Notes under the pieces: generated by a model
The model's input: the letters and a program-made list of their open reading frames with translations, nothing else
Databases searched by the model: none
What the model was told of the DNA's origin: nothing
Source of the DNA: Apiosordaria backusii
Taxonomy: Eukaryota > Ascomycota > Sordariomycetes > Sordariales > Lasiosphaeriaceae
Reading direction: 5' to 3'
Assembly: GCA_030549205.1 (NCBI GenBank)
Contig: JAUKTV010000020.1
Span: 1-64,000 of the forward strand
DNA length: 64,000 bases
Program-made: the position numbers and the translations under genes
In this document: one piece after another, positions 34,182 to 46,303 of the stretch
Layout of the letters: every line of letters starts with the position of its first letter
How positions within the stretch are numbered: position 1 is the stretch's first letter

Positions 34182-35490
34182 TCAAATCGCAACCTGCTGC
34201 TCCAACGACCCCTTGGTATGCTCCAGCACCATCTTGATGCCCTCATCCAGCCCCTCAACAGCCAACACTCCCTCGATCCATTCCACCATCTTGCCAACAA
34301 GCGCCTTTTTGTCTTTTGTCTTTTCCAGCCCCTTCTTCAACCTCGCGAGAACCTCCCTGAGTGCCTTGGGGAATTCAGCACTGAGAACCTCAATGCCCAC
34401 AGTGGGCTGCCTAATCCAGCAGCTGACCGTGCAAGCATGACCAGGATACGTTTCCTGCATCGCACCCAGCACATGCCCCACGATCCTCTCCTGCGATGAC
34501 AGCCCCCCAAACTGCGCAAACATATCAAAAAACATCTCGGCCGCCCTCACCCCAAAGAACTGCTGCTTCCTCGCTATATCGAAGATCGCCATCGGTATCG
34601 CCCCGCTCAAAGCAGGACTCTGCTCAATCTTCCTGCTCTCCTCCTCAGTCATGACCTTCTTCCTCTTTTGCTTCCCGTCCGCCCCTTCCGCGTCAGGATC
34701 AGGAAGCATCATCACCTCCCCATCCACCTCTTCCTCATCACTATCCTCCTCATCAAACTCAATCACATCCCCCTCTTGCAGCGTCTCGGTGTCTTTGATC
34801 GCCTCCACAGGATTGACCCCCCTTCTAACCCCCTTCCCAGCCTTTTTGGCTTCAATCTTTTGCAACCACTCCATCTCGCACCGGGCGTACTCCACCCAGA
34901 GGTTTGGTTCACTAGTGCAAAACCGGCACCCTCGCAAAAAGTGCGCGCGGGCCTTTTCCATGTCGCCTGCCTTGGCGGCTCTGCGGCCGGCAACAGCCCA
35001 GAGGGAGGATTCGGACGGGTGGAGGCGGAGGGCGCGGGTGGCGATGCGGTTCCATCGCTTGGTGGCCTTGACGCTGGAGGCGAAGTCGAGGTAGGCGAAC
35101 CATAACGGCAGGGAACCCGGGTGCTTGTTGACGGCGCGCTCAAAGATGTTGAAGGTGCGGCCTTGGGAGGCGTGGGAGGAGGAGGAGCGGATGTTGAGGC
35201 GGGCGCAGCGTTTGGCGCGGAGGCGGTCGAGGGAGGTTTCCCACGAGATGTAGGAGAGGAAGTCGGTTGGTTTGGTGCCCGGGGAGAGGATGAGGTGCTC
35301 GTAGTCGGAACGTTTGGTTACTAGGGAGCGGATTTCGTCCTGGAGACATACAGACAGAGGTTAGTGCCTTGGAAGTGTATGGCGGGAGGGCGAGATGTAC
35401 CTTGGTGAAGATCTCCTTTTCTTCAAACTCGCGGAGTTCGGGAGCTGCTCGCTCGAGATAGAAGCGGGCCTTTTCTGCTGCGCCGCCCAT
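34182..35490 (-). CDS. UTP6: U3 snoRNP / SSU processome protein Utp6
   Basis: Exon 1 is 35490-35401 and exon 2 is 35339-34182, with a 61-bp intron (GTACAT...CCAG), giving 415 residues. The N-terminus RARFYLERAAPELREFEEK-like segment with a following TKRSDYEHLI matches the Utp6 N-terminal domain. HAT (half-TPR) repeats follow: FNIFERAVNKHPGSLPLW and RIATRALRLHPSESSLWAVA. An acidic loop (about 225-245) precedes a helical C-terminal part. It acts in the nucleolus in the UTP-B part of the small-subunit processome, in 18S rRNA maturation. It is divergent from the Cwh43 gene, with about 590 bases between starts. Confidence 0.92.
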
Positions 35491-36079
35491 GGTGGTGAAT
35501 TCTTAGATGAGTTCGAGATGCGCCGGGGGAGCTGTGATAAGAAAATGGCGACGCAATTGCAGTGTTAGGTGAGTTGCGCAAAGCTGGAGAAGTCCCAAGA
35601 AATAGAAGCTTCAGTTGCGCTCACGTTGAAGTTTTTAGTGGGGCTGCCTTCACCTTGATTTTCCCCGCTTACCGAGCCTCTGAAAAAAAAAAAACGGTTG
35701 TGGCTCACCTTGGCTCACCTCGGACTGCAAGGGCAAGGGAGCCGGATCACTGGGATCAGCGGCTTGGCGCCTGTGGGTTTCTCTGAATCGGATCGCGCCG
35801 AGGTTTCTGGCGTTCTTGGTGTTGTCTCGTCACATCCTGTCCAATTCGATCCTGCCCTTCGTCTCTCGATGCGCGGCATTCCTTGCGCCAAGTTGTGGTT
35901 TTCTTCCCTTGTTCAAATTTGACATCTGTCTTTTGCAGACCTGCTGCCCACGGCGATGTTTCCCAGTGCTTGACCCGACCACCAAAACAAGCCCTGTCTC
36001 TCTTGTCGCATCTTGCCCTGGCCTGGCCTGGCCTGAGCTTGAACCACCCTCGTTCGGAACCCCGCGCGCGTGCAACAAG
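35491..36079. promoter_or_regulatory. Shared promoter region of UTP6 and CWH43
   Basis: 589 bases between divergent start codons, with an A12-type run near 35685. Pyrimidine-rich stretches precede the Cwh43 ATG. No specific site identified. Confidence 0.4.
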
Positions 36080-39000
36080 ATGGCGTCGTCGTCGTCCCGC
36101 TATAAGGACAAGGACGCCGGCGTCGTCCTGTCTTTCAACGGCCAGTGGGTGAGCTGGTCGCACACTGTCGCTGCCTCCTGTGTGTAACACCCCGGATTAT
36201 TATCAAGCTTCTGATTCAGCCTTGCGCACCTTATCAGGTCGTTCGGATATTCGTTTACTAACCTCCCCGGCTCCTCCGGATGCAGTGGCTTTCCTCAGCG
36301 CCCTCGTCATTGGGTCTGCCCTTCACTACCACAAGATTGTCCAGAACGAGTGGTACGGCTACCCACAAGAATGGTTCCCTTCTGTGTCGGCCACCATTGG
36401 TGACCGTTATCCTGAACGGTCCATCTTTATGCTGTTTATCGCCATTACCTCCGGTATGTGTGGATTGCTCTCCCTTGACTGGCCAGTCAGGGTCACTGAT
36501 ACCGAACCTACCTCCAGGTCCTCGATTTGCCCTCGTCGGACTATGGTATCTCTTGACCGCGAAGCCCGGCCGAACCCTACCAAAAGTGATCGCCGGGTCT
36601 GGCATCATCCGAACTCTCACATGCGGCGGGTGGACCTACATCACCTCCACCGACGACCATGACTGGCACGATATCCTGATGATCTCGTACATTGTCTTTA
36701 CCATTCCATGGACGACCGGCTGCATTGCGCTCAGCCCGCCAAATGCGAAGGCGATCAAGTACAGAAAGTACATTGCCAGTGCCTTCTTCGGCACCCTGGT
36801 GCCGTTGGTGTACTTCTTTATCCAACACAAGGTTCACCGTGTTGCGGGAGGTGGGTCATGTCCAATTGGAAGCAAGTTGCTTGGCGCTAACAGTCCCAGC
36901 CTACACTATCTACGCTTTCTTCGAATGGGCGTTGATTGTTTTTGATGTGTCTTTTGACGCTGTGACTGCTCTGGACTTTGACTCGTTTGAGATTACTATC
37001 AAGGATGTCAAGGGCGCGAGCAAGGGGTACGTCCAATGGCTCCCAAGATAGCCCCTGCCTGGTACCCGTTCTACGCAGCTTCGGGCGAGGGGCTTGTACA
37101 ATATCTGAGATCAGATGATATGTCAAAAGTCAAATTCTAAAACATTTAGCAGTGTCAACAAGTCTTCTGTGCCTACTGCCGTGCTTGAGAAGGAGTAAGC
37201 TTGTCTCATCAACTGGTTAGCATCAAGCATGAACTGACGGTGTTGTTGTAGGAAGGAACAGGCCACTGGCGGTGTCTACTCTGCTGGATTCCGCTTTGGA
37301 GAATTCCTTGATATTGCGGCCGATGTTTACCATGGCGTAAGTGCTCTGCCCCTAACGTTTTGATGAGCCTCAACTAACTAACCTCAGTTTGTGTTCTGGT
37401 CCATCTTGACCAGCTTGGGTGTTGTCATCTGGTGTAAGTGCACTCGGCCATGTATTCCCTGATGATGACCAACACATCGATAGACTTCCCCTTGTGGCAT
37501 ATGGGCATCTCCGGCTACGAGGCCCTCGTCATGACGACTATTTCCCCATTCCTTCTTGGCATCAAGCCCTTGCGCTCGTTCATCGTCAGCAACCAGCGCA
37601 TTGCTCACCTCCTCTCGCTGGCCGGTCTTCTCGCCTACCTGGTCAAGGACCCTGTTTATCGACTCTTTACTGTCGGGTTTGGCGTCTCGATGGGCTGCCT
37701 CAGCTGGGCTGCTACCTGGTATTCCGACTCTGTGCAGCCCACCAGACTTGAGGCTCGGATCCTTGCCTGGACCATTGGTCTACTCATGTCATCGGTTGCC
37801 AAGTTTGCGTGGTACACCAACAACCCCATCTGGCCCATTATGCACGCGGAGAACGGTGGCTGGAACGCCACCGGTCTCTTCCTTGCTATTCTTGCGGCTC
37901 TGAGATTCACTCGCCGTGGCCCCCTCCAGGGCGGCAACACGACCGAGAAGAAGAGTGGATCAGCGGTTTTGTCTGCTATCGGCATTGGTGGTCTGTTCTT
38001 CGGTCTGCACTCGCTGCTGTCCGATACCAGCACCATGATTCTCTGGGTGTGGGACGGATACCCGATCCGGGGGCCTGTTTCCAATGTGCACGGCTGGTAC
38101 ACTATTGCCGCCATGACTGCCGGTATTCTCATCGGTGTCCTCCGCCCTGGTCTTGCCACGAGCTGGACTGCCTACGGTCTGGGCTGTGTCGGTGCTGCCT
38201 ACCTGACGCTCTACGAGCAATGGCGTGGCTACTATGGCGGCTTGACCCTGGCTGCTTACCTTATGGCCATTGCTGTTCCCCTGATGGGGAATGCTGCCAA
38301 GAAGAGCCCTGCCGCCACTTTTGGACTCGGCTTCCTCGTCTACAACTTCTTGGTTCTCTTCCACGTCTGGGTTGTCGCCTATGCCTTTGTGCCCGGTGGC
38401 CCACTGGTCCGGGAACACACGGACTGGATCATGATTACCATGATGCTGTCAATTGGTGTCGGTCTCTTTGACCTCATCTCCCAGCAGGCCAAGGCCAACA
38501 AGAAGAAGGCAGGTGTCCATCGCCCTGGTAACACTCATCACAGGACGTACCACTTTGGTGTCCTTGGTGTTCTTAACCTCTTGTTCCTCTCCGCCAACTT
38601 CCTTCGCTTCCCTACCAACGATTACAAGCCTTACCACGCCAAGGACCGCCTCTTCACGGCTGGTATTTGGACTATTCACTTCTCTCTCGACAATGACATG
38701 TGGTCTTCCGAGTACCGCATGCGTGATCTTATCAAGGAGATGGAAGTCGATGTTATCGGCTTGTTGGAGTCTGACTTGCAGCGCGTCATCATGGGCAACC
38801 GTGACACCACGCAGCTCCTTGCCGAGGACCTTGGCATGTACGTCGACTACGGCCCGGGCCCCAACAAGCACACTTGGGGTGCGGCTCTCCTGTCCAAGTT
38901 CCCTATTGTCAACTCGACCCACCACCTTCTGCCCAGCCCCGTCGGCGAGTTGGCCCCCGCCATCCACGCCACCCTCGACGTCTACGGAACCCTCGTCGAC

Positions 39001-39486
39001 GTCTTTGTCTTCCACTCTGGTCAGGAAGAGGACCCTGAGGATCGTCGCCTGCAGTCAGAATATCTGTCTAAGCTCATGGGCAGCACCAACCGCCCCAGCG
39101 TTCTCCTCTCTTACCTCGTCACGGAGCCCCTCAAGGGCAACTACAACACCTACGTATCCGACGTGAGCGGCATGCACGATGTTGACAAGACTGATTGGGA
39201 CCGTTGGTGCGAGTACATTCTGTTCAAGGGTCTTCGCAGAACGGGTTATGCCCGCGTGAGCAGGAGTACTATCACCGATACTGAGCTGCAAGTGGCCAAG
39301 TTTGTGGTGCCCAACTCGGAGGAGGATAGCAAGTTTGCTTGGGGAGTCCCTGAGGATGTGAGGGATAGACGGGTGGAGGAGCATGAGGTGCCGGAGGGGT
39401 GGAGGTTCCCGGCCATGTTTAGAGGGGAGGGAGTGAGGGGGCATCGGTACCATGTGTTTGATGAGCCGAGGTACTATAACTTTTAA
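36080..39486 (+). CDS. CWH43: GPI-anchor lipid remodelling protein Cwh43
   Basis: Eight exons: 36080-36179, 36286-36453, 36518-36850, 36900-37026, 37150-37194, 37252-37336, 37388-37433, 37484-39486; phases fit and give 968 residues, close to yeast Cwh43. The N-terminal part is the Frag1/DRAM/Sfk1-like membrane region (WVSWSHTVAAS, HYHKIVQNEWYGYPQEWFPS), followed by many transmembrane segments. From about residue 690 a lumenal endonuclease/exonuclease/phosphatase-like domain begins (GIWTIHFSLDNDMWSSEYRM, VIGLLESDLQ, DYGPGPNKHTWGAALLSKF). The protein acts in the ER/Golgi, replacing diacylglycerol by ceramide on GPI anchors. The first donor is uncertain (GTGTGT at 36180 chosen for frame). The final exon holds two thirds of the protein. 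Confidence 0.93.
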
Positions 39487-40411
39487 TTGGTAATTATTGA
39501 GTGTGTGCTGATTAAGAGATGAATGGGGGTGGGTGGGGTAATTGGGGAATTAGGATTGGGGGAATATGGATTGGGCAGGGAAACTGGAAAGGGGTTTTTG
39601 GCTGACGGGATGGATTGGTATGGTATATGGGTGGGGATGAGGATGAATTTGAAGATGAAAAAAACGATATCATATGAGATTAGTGGGCTGGAGGGTAGCG
39701 GAGGGCGGTGGTGTTGGCTGTTTTTCTTGCTTCTATCTATGTCTGATTAGTGTATTTATTTGATTAGGTGTGGTTATTACCCTGTAAGAAAAGTATATGA
39801 GATCTGAGTTTGAGTTTGGTCCGGTCCAGTTCGTATTCCCGGTGCGATGGGTATGATCGGAAGAACAATCAGGTGATACATGTACTAGGTAGTGATCTGC
39901 GACAATGACAGCATAGACTTCAAGATCAAAACATCTCACCTCTGATCCAGGCCATCCGTCTGAAGTGTGGCAGATTCTTTGGTTGAGATTTAAGCTTGAA
40001 TTATGCTTGGGTTACACTGACTTATGAGTGCTGTGCTAATCACGGGCGGGTTTACCTTCCAGATAAAGGCGGGACGGCGGCAGCGGCCCTTACCGATACA
40101 AATAGCGGAGAGATCTGCAGACACCTCAGGTACTAGACTCGTATGTCTATTCGCGTTTATGCGAGTCATGACGACGGATCATACCCTACCCAATGTCCCT
40201 AATCTTCAACTTGAACTACCCACACAACACATGCCCACTAGGTACAGAACATGATGAGAAATTGTCAGAAACGAACATTTCTAGATCTACTCCTTCATTA
40301 CAGATCTTCATGTATACCTAGACACCCTCTTCTTCATCTCTCCCAGTGAGATATTTACACACACACCACCCCCAAAAAGAAACCATGAACCACCCAAAGG
40401 AAGAAAAGAAA
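39487..40411. other. Convergent intergenic region
   Basis: About 925 bases between the Cwh43 stop and the stop of the methyltransferase gene. The first part (39525-39640) is G-rich low-complexity sequence on the + strand. No gene is supported. Confidence 0.45.
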
Positions 40412-41584
40412 TCAATGACGTCTCTCCGCAATCTGAAAAACAACCGACCCATCCCCCGTCTCCCTCCACCCCCTGACCCCAAATTTCCCCTGCGTCTCTC
40501 TCGCTTTCGCAAACTGCTCCCTAGTGTACTTGATGCAGCTATTCGTCAAGACATAATTCTTTCCCTTTCCCCCCGGGATCGGCAACGAAACCAGCGTCGT
40601 AGCCACAGCTACCTCTCCCACGTCTGAGAGTTGCAAGGGGACGAGTTGGAAGATGTATTCGTAGTTGTTGTTGCCGTCGGTAGCGTTGACATCGTTTGAG
40701 CTGCTGTTTGGGCTTGACCGGGGCGAGAGGTCGAAATTGCGGTCGAATTTCTTGCCGACGAGGGAGGAGAACTTGAGCATTTCGGGGTGGTGGTAAAAGT
40801 CCTCGACTAGTTTGGAGTCGGCGGTGATGCTTGTGGTGCTGATGTCGCTGTCGCTTTCGCTGTCTGAGGCGTCTGAGGGTGGGGCGGAGGAGGGTAAGAC
40901 TTGCATTTCGGAGAGGAGAAGGTCGCCGGGGCGGGTGAGGCGGGAGAGCATAGGGCCTAGGCGGGAGGGGAGGTCGTTGCCTTCTTGGAAGCCGAGGTTG
41001 GTCATTACTGTGATTACTTCGCCTGACTCGGCATTGGAGTCAGGGAGAGGAGGGAGGTCATCGGCGGAGGTCTTGTAGAAATCTGCGACGAGGTAGGCGA
41101 AGCGGTTGGGGCCGATGATGGGCTCGAGGGCTGCGCGCATGGTGAGTTCGGATTCGGGGTTGATGTCTATGCCGACGTATTGGCTGAGTTGGACACCCGA
41201 GTTGATGAGGTGGGTGAGAATGACGCTTGATTTGAAGGGCTCGGGGCCGAGTTCGACGTAGCGGACTTTGCGGCCTTTGGCGAGGTTCGCGAGCTCGTCT
41301 GTTGCGCTCAGGAGGGCGGAGCGGAAAGAGTGGCCGCCGTTGCCGGGGTTGCTGGTGCAAAGGTTCTTGTCTAGGAGGGCACCTTTGTTGAGGCTGGCCA
41401 TGGTGCCAAAGATGGCGGCTAGGCTCTCGCCTTCGTCATCTTCAGATTGATCGGTTTTGATGCCATCAGGGCAGTATTTGTCCGAGTTGTCGAGGACGAT
41501 GATCTGCTCAGGTGGGATCTGGCTGTGCTGAGCGATGGACTTGGCGACGAGCACGTTGAAAGGGGGAAGAGTGGTGGTTGCCAT
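40412..41584 (-). CDS. EgtD-like (histidine-specific) SAM methyltransferase
   Basis: 390 residues, one exon, ATG at 41584. The core VRYVELGPEPFKSSVILTHL followed by YVGIDINPESELTMRAALEP and VITVMTNLGFQEGNDLPSRL reads as a SAM-dependent methyltransferase of the EgtD-like group (PF10017). The glycine-rich motif I is VELGPEP rather than LDLGxGxG. A later RPGDLLLSEMQVL fits motif post-IV. The C-terminal third includes an acidic Ser/Asp linker (about 240-255) and CIKYTREQFAK. Related fungal enzymes N-methylate histidine or similar amines; the substrate here is unknown. It is divergent from an MCT-type transporter, which suggests that product export or substrate import is co-regulated. Confidence 0.6.
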   Translation of the reverse strand: MATTTLPPFNVLVAKSIAQHSQIPPEQIIVLDNSDKYCPDGIKTDQSEDDEGESLAAIFGTMASLNKGALLDKNLCTSNPGNGGHSFRSALLSATDELANLAKGRKVRYVELGPEPFKSSVILTHLINSGVQLSQYVGIDINPESELTMRAALEPIIGPNRFAYLVADFYKTSADDLPPLPDSNAESGEVITVMTNLGFQEGNDLPSRLGPMLSRLTRPGDLLLSEMQVLPSSAPPSDASDSESDSDISTTSITADSKLVEDFYHHPEMLKFSSLVGKKFDRNFDLSPRSSPNSSSNDVNATDGNNNYEYIFQLVPLQLSDVGEVAVATTLVSLPIPGGKGKNYVLTNSCIKYTREQFAKARETQGKFGVRGWRETGDGSVVFQIAERRH

Positions 41585-42035
41585 GGCGTTGAATTGTGAG
41601 AATTTGAGTTGTTGAAGTCGTTGAGACTAGGTTATTGTTGAAGATGACTGCCTTGTGAGAGACTCCAGAGGGTTTCCATCGTGATACTCTCGACGTTAAA
41701 TACTCGGCCCATCTCAACTAGACTTCTAACTGCTCGCGTAGAGGTTTCTGTCATTGGTTCTATTGCGAGATACAGAAAGAGATCTCGATGGGATGCGGTG
41801 GATCGTCATGATCGACATCGCCAAACCCGCGGCGTGGCTCATAGAGTGTGATGGAGACTGGACCTGCCGTTACTTTCAAAATGTGCGGGTGTCGGGCATA
41901 TCTTGAAAATGCAAGAAGGTGGACAAGAATTCCGCGCATTCTTCTGCTCATCATCTCAATAATCACTGAAAGCATTCCCCCGAGTGGTTGACATTTTTGA
42001 TTCTCTCTCCGGCCGATGTTGTATCGGTTTGGCGA
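41585..42035. promoter_or_regulatory. Divergent promoter, methyltransferase / MFS
   Basis: About 450 bases between the methyltransferase start codon (minus) and the inferred transporter start codon (plus). The arrangement allows shared control. No known factor site was identified. Confidence 0.4.
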
Positions 42036-43635
42036 ATGACGCAATCGATCGTGAGGGCTGTTTGTCAAGAAAGTAAGTGCCTCCATTGTTTGTACCTTCC
42101 TACTTCTCATAGGATTTGCCATCCAACTCAGCAGGAAAACATTGAACTCGGCCATTTCAACTTTCGAGGCACATCCACATTGCCAATCAGGCACCCGACC
42201 CCCCCTCCGGCCACGGCACAATGAGCAATCCAAGGGCACCAGACACCCACCCCGATGGCCAAAAAACCAATCCACTCGCCCCCCAACTGAGAAGCCCAGC
42301 ACCACAGAAGAAGACTCAGAAGAACAAAATGTCAACGCCAAGGAAATTACCTACCCAGAAGGAGGCTTCGCAGCCTGGAGCGTGGCTTTCGGATCATGGT
42401 GTGCCATGACATGCGGCATGGGACTCGTCAACTCAGTCGGCATGTTCCAGGCCCTCGTCGCAACCAGTGTGCTACCCACCTATTCCAACCAAGCCATCGG
42501 ATGGATCTTTGGGATCTTCGTATTTGTCTCCTATTTCTGCGGGGTGCAGATCGGTCCGGTTTTCGACCGGCACGGCCCTCAAGGACTGATGGCCCTCGGC
42601 ACTGTCTGCCTGCTTGTCGGGATCTTCACCACGGCTCAGTGTACCGAGTACTATCAGTTTATCCTCGCGTTCTCCATCCTCACCGGCGCCGGGTGTTCCC
42701 TTCTCTTCACGCCTGCTATTGGGGCCATCTCGCATTGGTTCAACAAACGACGAGGGACAGCGAGTGGCTTTGCCTTTGTGGGCAGTGCGTTAGGCGGTGT
42801 GATGTGGCCTTTGATGATGCAGTCACTTGTCCCAAAGGTTGGATGGGCATGGGCTATGCGCACTGTTGGCTTTGTGCTGCTAGTCCTGTGCGTAGCCAGC
42901 GTGCTCCTCTGTCGAAGTCGGCTTGAGATCAGACAGGCTAAAGCGTCTTCCACCTGGCGGGATATGCTGCCTGACCCGCGCATGTTTGTCGATGGCACAG
43001 GAGCAATGGCTTTCACCACAGCTGGTGTATTCTTCATCGAGTGGGCATATTTTGTACCGGTGTCATACATACCGAGCTACTATCTAGCTCGTCAGGGGCT
43101 AGCTGAGGACTCTGATGCTGGGGGTGATGCCGCTTTTGCCTATCAGCTGCTTGCCATCATCAATGGAGCATCGTGTATTGGGCGCTACATGCCCGGGTAC
43201 ATTGCAGACAAGGTAGGCCGGTACAACACCATGGTTGTATCGATAGCTATCTGTCTCGTGTCTGTCGCCTGCTTTTGGCTTCCGGATGCGCTGGGTCAAG
43301 ATGGAGGCGGCGGTGCTGGGTTGATAACAGGATTTGCGATTTTGTTTGGGCTTGTCAGCGGCTCTAACATCACATTGGTACCTATTTGCTTGGGCCAGTT
43401 GTGTGAGACACATGATTATGGTCGTTATTACGCGACTTCTTACACAGTGGCGAGCCTGGCATGCTTGACAGGAATCCCCATTGCCGGGGGGTTGGTTGAC
43501 ATGGAAGGGGCTAACGATAGGAGAGCGTATTGGAGACCGCTTGTGTTTGCTATCGCGAGTTACGTTGGAGCATTTGCCTGTTTCTTCTGGGTCCGCGTTC
43601 GAGTGAAAGGTTGGGATTGGAGGGTGAAGTGGTGA
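42036..43635 (+). CDS. MFS transporter, monocarboxylate (MCT/Mch)-like
   Basis: The frame from 42113 to 43635 encodes a 12-span transporter: YPEGGFAAWSVAFGSWCAM starts span 1, then the loop FDRHGPQG, then NKRRGTASGFAFVGSALGG, with DKVGRYNTMV in the middle of the second half, typical of the fungal MCT-like family. It has no in-frame ATG near its 5' end. A small first exon (42036-42072) joined across a 40-bp intron (GTAAGTGC...CATAG) supplies one and keeps the frame, giving 519 residues. That intron is unusually short, so the start is uncertain. The N-terminal 80 residues are hydrophilic and acidic (TTEEDSEEQN), as usual for cytosolic tails. Located in the plasma membrane; substrate unknown. 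Confidence 0.82.
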
Positions 43636-43773
43636 AATGAATAAGGTAGAAAATACATGCAGCAAACCCATTCAAAATTGAGAAGAAACGTTCTCGGAAA
43701 TTGCACTGCCTCAGGAGATCGGCCATGTACGACATTCAATCCAACTCATATTATTTCTATCAAATTCAGATAA

Positions 43774-45524
43774 CTACTCCGGGATCTGATGCTCTTCAGC
43801 CGGTACACCCGCCCTCCACTGGAACTTGGCAGCAACGTGCTCAGGCAGCGGGTGCTTTTGTCCCTGCTGGCCGTAAAAGTTCTCGCGATACGTGCCGCCT
43901 GGGACAGCGTAGTCATCCCAGAAAAGCCCGCGCCTTCGCAGCTCTGGGAGGAGAAACTCAATGATGTCCTTGAAGGATTGCGGGAAGAGAGCGTAGGCCT
44001 AAAGTTTGTGTTAGTCTCGTCATTGGTATCTTCATCATTAATCAGGAGTAGACTCACAAAGTTAAACCCACCCACACCGCCCTCTTCAACCCATCTCTCC
44101 AGCCCATCCGCAACCTGCTCAGGAGTACCAACGATAATAGGCCCATTGCCACCAATAGCAACATGCTCAGCAACAGTGTGCTTCGTCCACTTTGAGTTCT
44201 GCGGCGCGAACTTGGCGTACCCAGCAACAGTGGACTTGACAGCGTTGCTTTCCACTTCCCTCAGCTCCTCGTCATCACCGTACTGGTTAAGATCGATCCC
44301 CGTCCACCCACCAAACAGCGCCAGCGCGCCCTCGGTAGAGGCATACTTGCGGTACTCGGCATGCTTAGCCTGCGCCTCCTCTTCCGTCCTGCCGAGGATC
44401 GGCGTAACCAAAGCCAAAACCTTGATTTTATTCCCATCCCTTCCAAACTCCGTGCGAGCCAGCTCGCGGATTTCCGTGATGCTCTTGGCGCAAACAGCGG
44501 GGGAGTGAGCAGACGTGAAAATAGCCTCTGCGTGCTGAGCGGCAAAGATCTTGCCAGCGCGGGAGGTACCCGCCTGGAGAAGCAATGGAGTGCGCTGGGG
44601 GGAGGGCTGGGTGATGGCCGGCCCGGGGACGTCAAAGAATTTCCCCTTGTGGTTGATTTGCCTGACGAGGGCGGGGTCAGTGTAGATCCCCCTCTCGCGG
44701 TCGAGGATGACGGCGTCGTCGCGCCAGGAGGACTGGAAGAGTTTGTACATGACCCTCATGTACTCTTCTGCCTGGGCGTAGCGGTCGTCGTGGGCGAGCT
44801 GGGTGGCCTTGCCGTGGATGTTGCGGGCGGCCGAGTCGAGGTAGGAGGTTACGATGTTCCAGCCTAGTCTGTTCATTCGAGAATCATGTCAGAATCTTTT
44901 CACAGGATGGCGGGAAAGTGACTGAAAATAGAGATCACAGACCTTCCCTTGGTCAAATGATCGACTGTCGCAAGTCGCCTGGCAAGGTGATACGGCTGCT
45001 CATAGGTGGTGGAGACGGTCACGCCGAAACCAATGTTCTTGGTGGCAGCCGCCATGGCAGGCACAACGGAGAGAGGCTCATTCACTGGCCACTGGGCGCC
45101 GCTGATGACAGCAGGGTCCAGAGAATTCTTATACACATCATAACCACCTGTTGGAAGTTTTTGCGTCAGCATTGTGGCTCTTGTCGAGATTAGGCAAGTG
45201 GTCGAGAGTCAGGGGTAAAAAGGGGCTTTGTTTACTAACCCAAAACATCAGCGATGAAAATTCCGTGAAACTTGGCCTCCTCTAACAGCTTGGCGAGTTC
45301 GACCCAGTGATCAAGGTCGTTGAACTTCCAGGACTCATCGTCAGGGTGCCTCCAAAGCCCTGGGGACTGATGCCCGCTGCCTGAATTTCCAACAGAAGCA
45401 TTAGCGAATGCTCAGATGCAAAACGTGGGATGCATTTGGGTAATGAAAACGTACACATCTCAACGAATGCATTGACGATGAGTGGCTTTTTTGGCCTAGA
45501 CTGGATAGCGGGGGTGGTAGACAT
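43774..45524 (-). CDS. FMN-dependent monooxygenase, NtaA/SnaA/DszA family
   Basis: Five exons: 45524-45455, 45380-45240, 45147-44943, 44868-44058, 43998-43774; phases fit and give 483 residues. The spliced N-terminus (VNAFVEMCSGHQSPGLWRHP), AKFHGIFIADVLGGYDVYKN, then LATVDHLTKGRLGWNIVTSY, is the hallmark of the bacterial-luciferase-like NtaA group. LLLQAGTSRAGKIFAAQHAE and VAEHVAIGGNGPIIVGTPEQ follow. Family members use reduced FMN from a partner reductase to oxidise nitrilotriacetate, sulfur or related substrates. No flavin reductase was seen next to it. A paralogue with the same layout lies at 60425-62110 on the other strand. Confidence 0.92.
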
Positions 45525-46303
45525 GGTGAGCGGTGATAGGTGCCAACAGGATGCGTGAAAAGAGGGTAGCGGTATCTTGGATTGTGAGGCCGGTTGCTGC
45601 TTATCACCAGACGCCGTGTGGGAGTCCTGGAGATATGTCGGCATCATTTGCACCTGCAACCAGGGGCTACATATGGACAGTACCAAGGAGCATCACATCA
45701 TGCCGCCATCGCCGTGGATGGGGCCGGATGTGGATCGGCAGCACCCGTGGTTGCTTGATGGGTCTCCGGGGCCGGCAGACGATGGCGCAATTGACGTGGG
45801 GAATGATGCTCATAACGGCCGCTTCATCGCCAAGTCTGCCCTAGGCCACCACCGGGAGCGGATGTCAATCCGAAAGTTGGGGCGACAGATGAATCTTGGG
45901 TTTATTCCCGGTAATCTGTGGGGATCGTGGGATTTGCTGTTTCTTTGCAGTCTGTGTGGGGGTGGGTGCAATGGATTGCAGATGCCACGCCTCTGAACAC
46001 CCCCGGTGTGTTGAGGCTGTGACACCAAGTGGGCAACCAGCTCTGAGACCCTGTGAAGGAAAGACCAATAGATACAAATGTCCTTATGGCGCAATCTGAG
46101 CGCACAGTTGTGTCTTTCGACTACATATCTTGACAAATCTCGGTCGGAATTTGCGGCAATATCCGTGCTGACATCACCTTGATCTGCTTCCCTTATCTTC
46201 GCCTACCCTACTGGTACCACGGCAGCTCACATGTAGTTGTACATTTTCCTTTGAACAGAGCCAAGTGTTGCCGTTGCCAGCCTACCGCAGCGTGAGATAC
46301 ACA
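45525..46303. promoter_or_regulatory. Divergent intergenic region
   Basis: About 780 bases between the start codons of the FMN monooxygenase (minus) and the MDR reductase (plus). Open frames on + at 45533-45996 have no features and overlap the leader. No specific sites identified. Confidence 0.4.
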
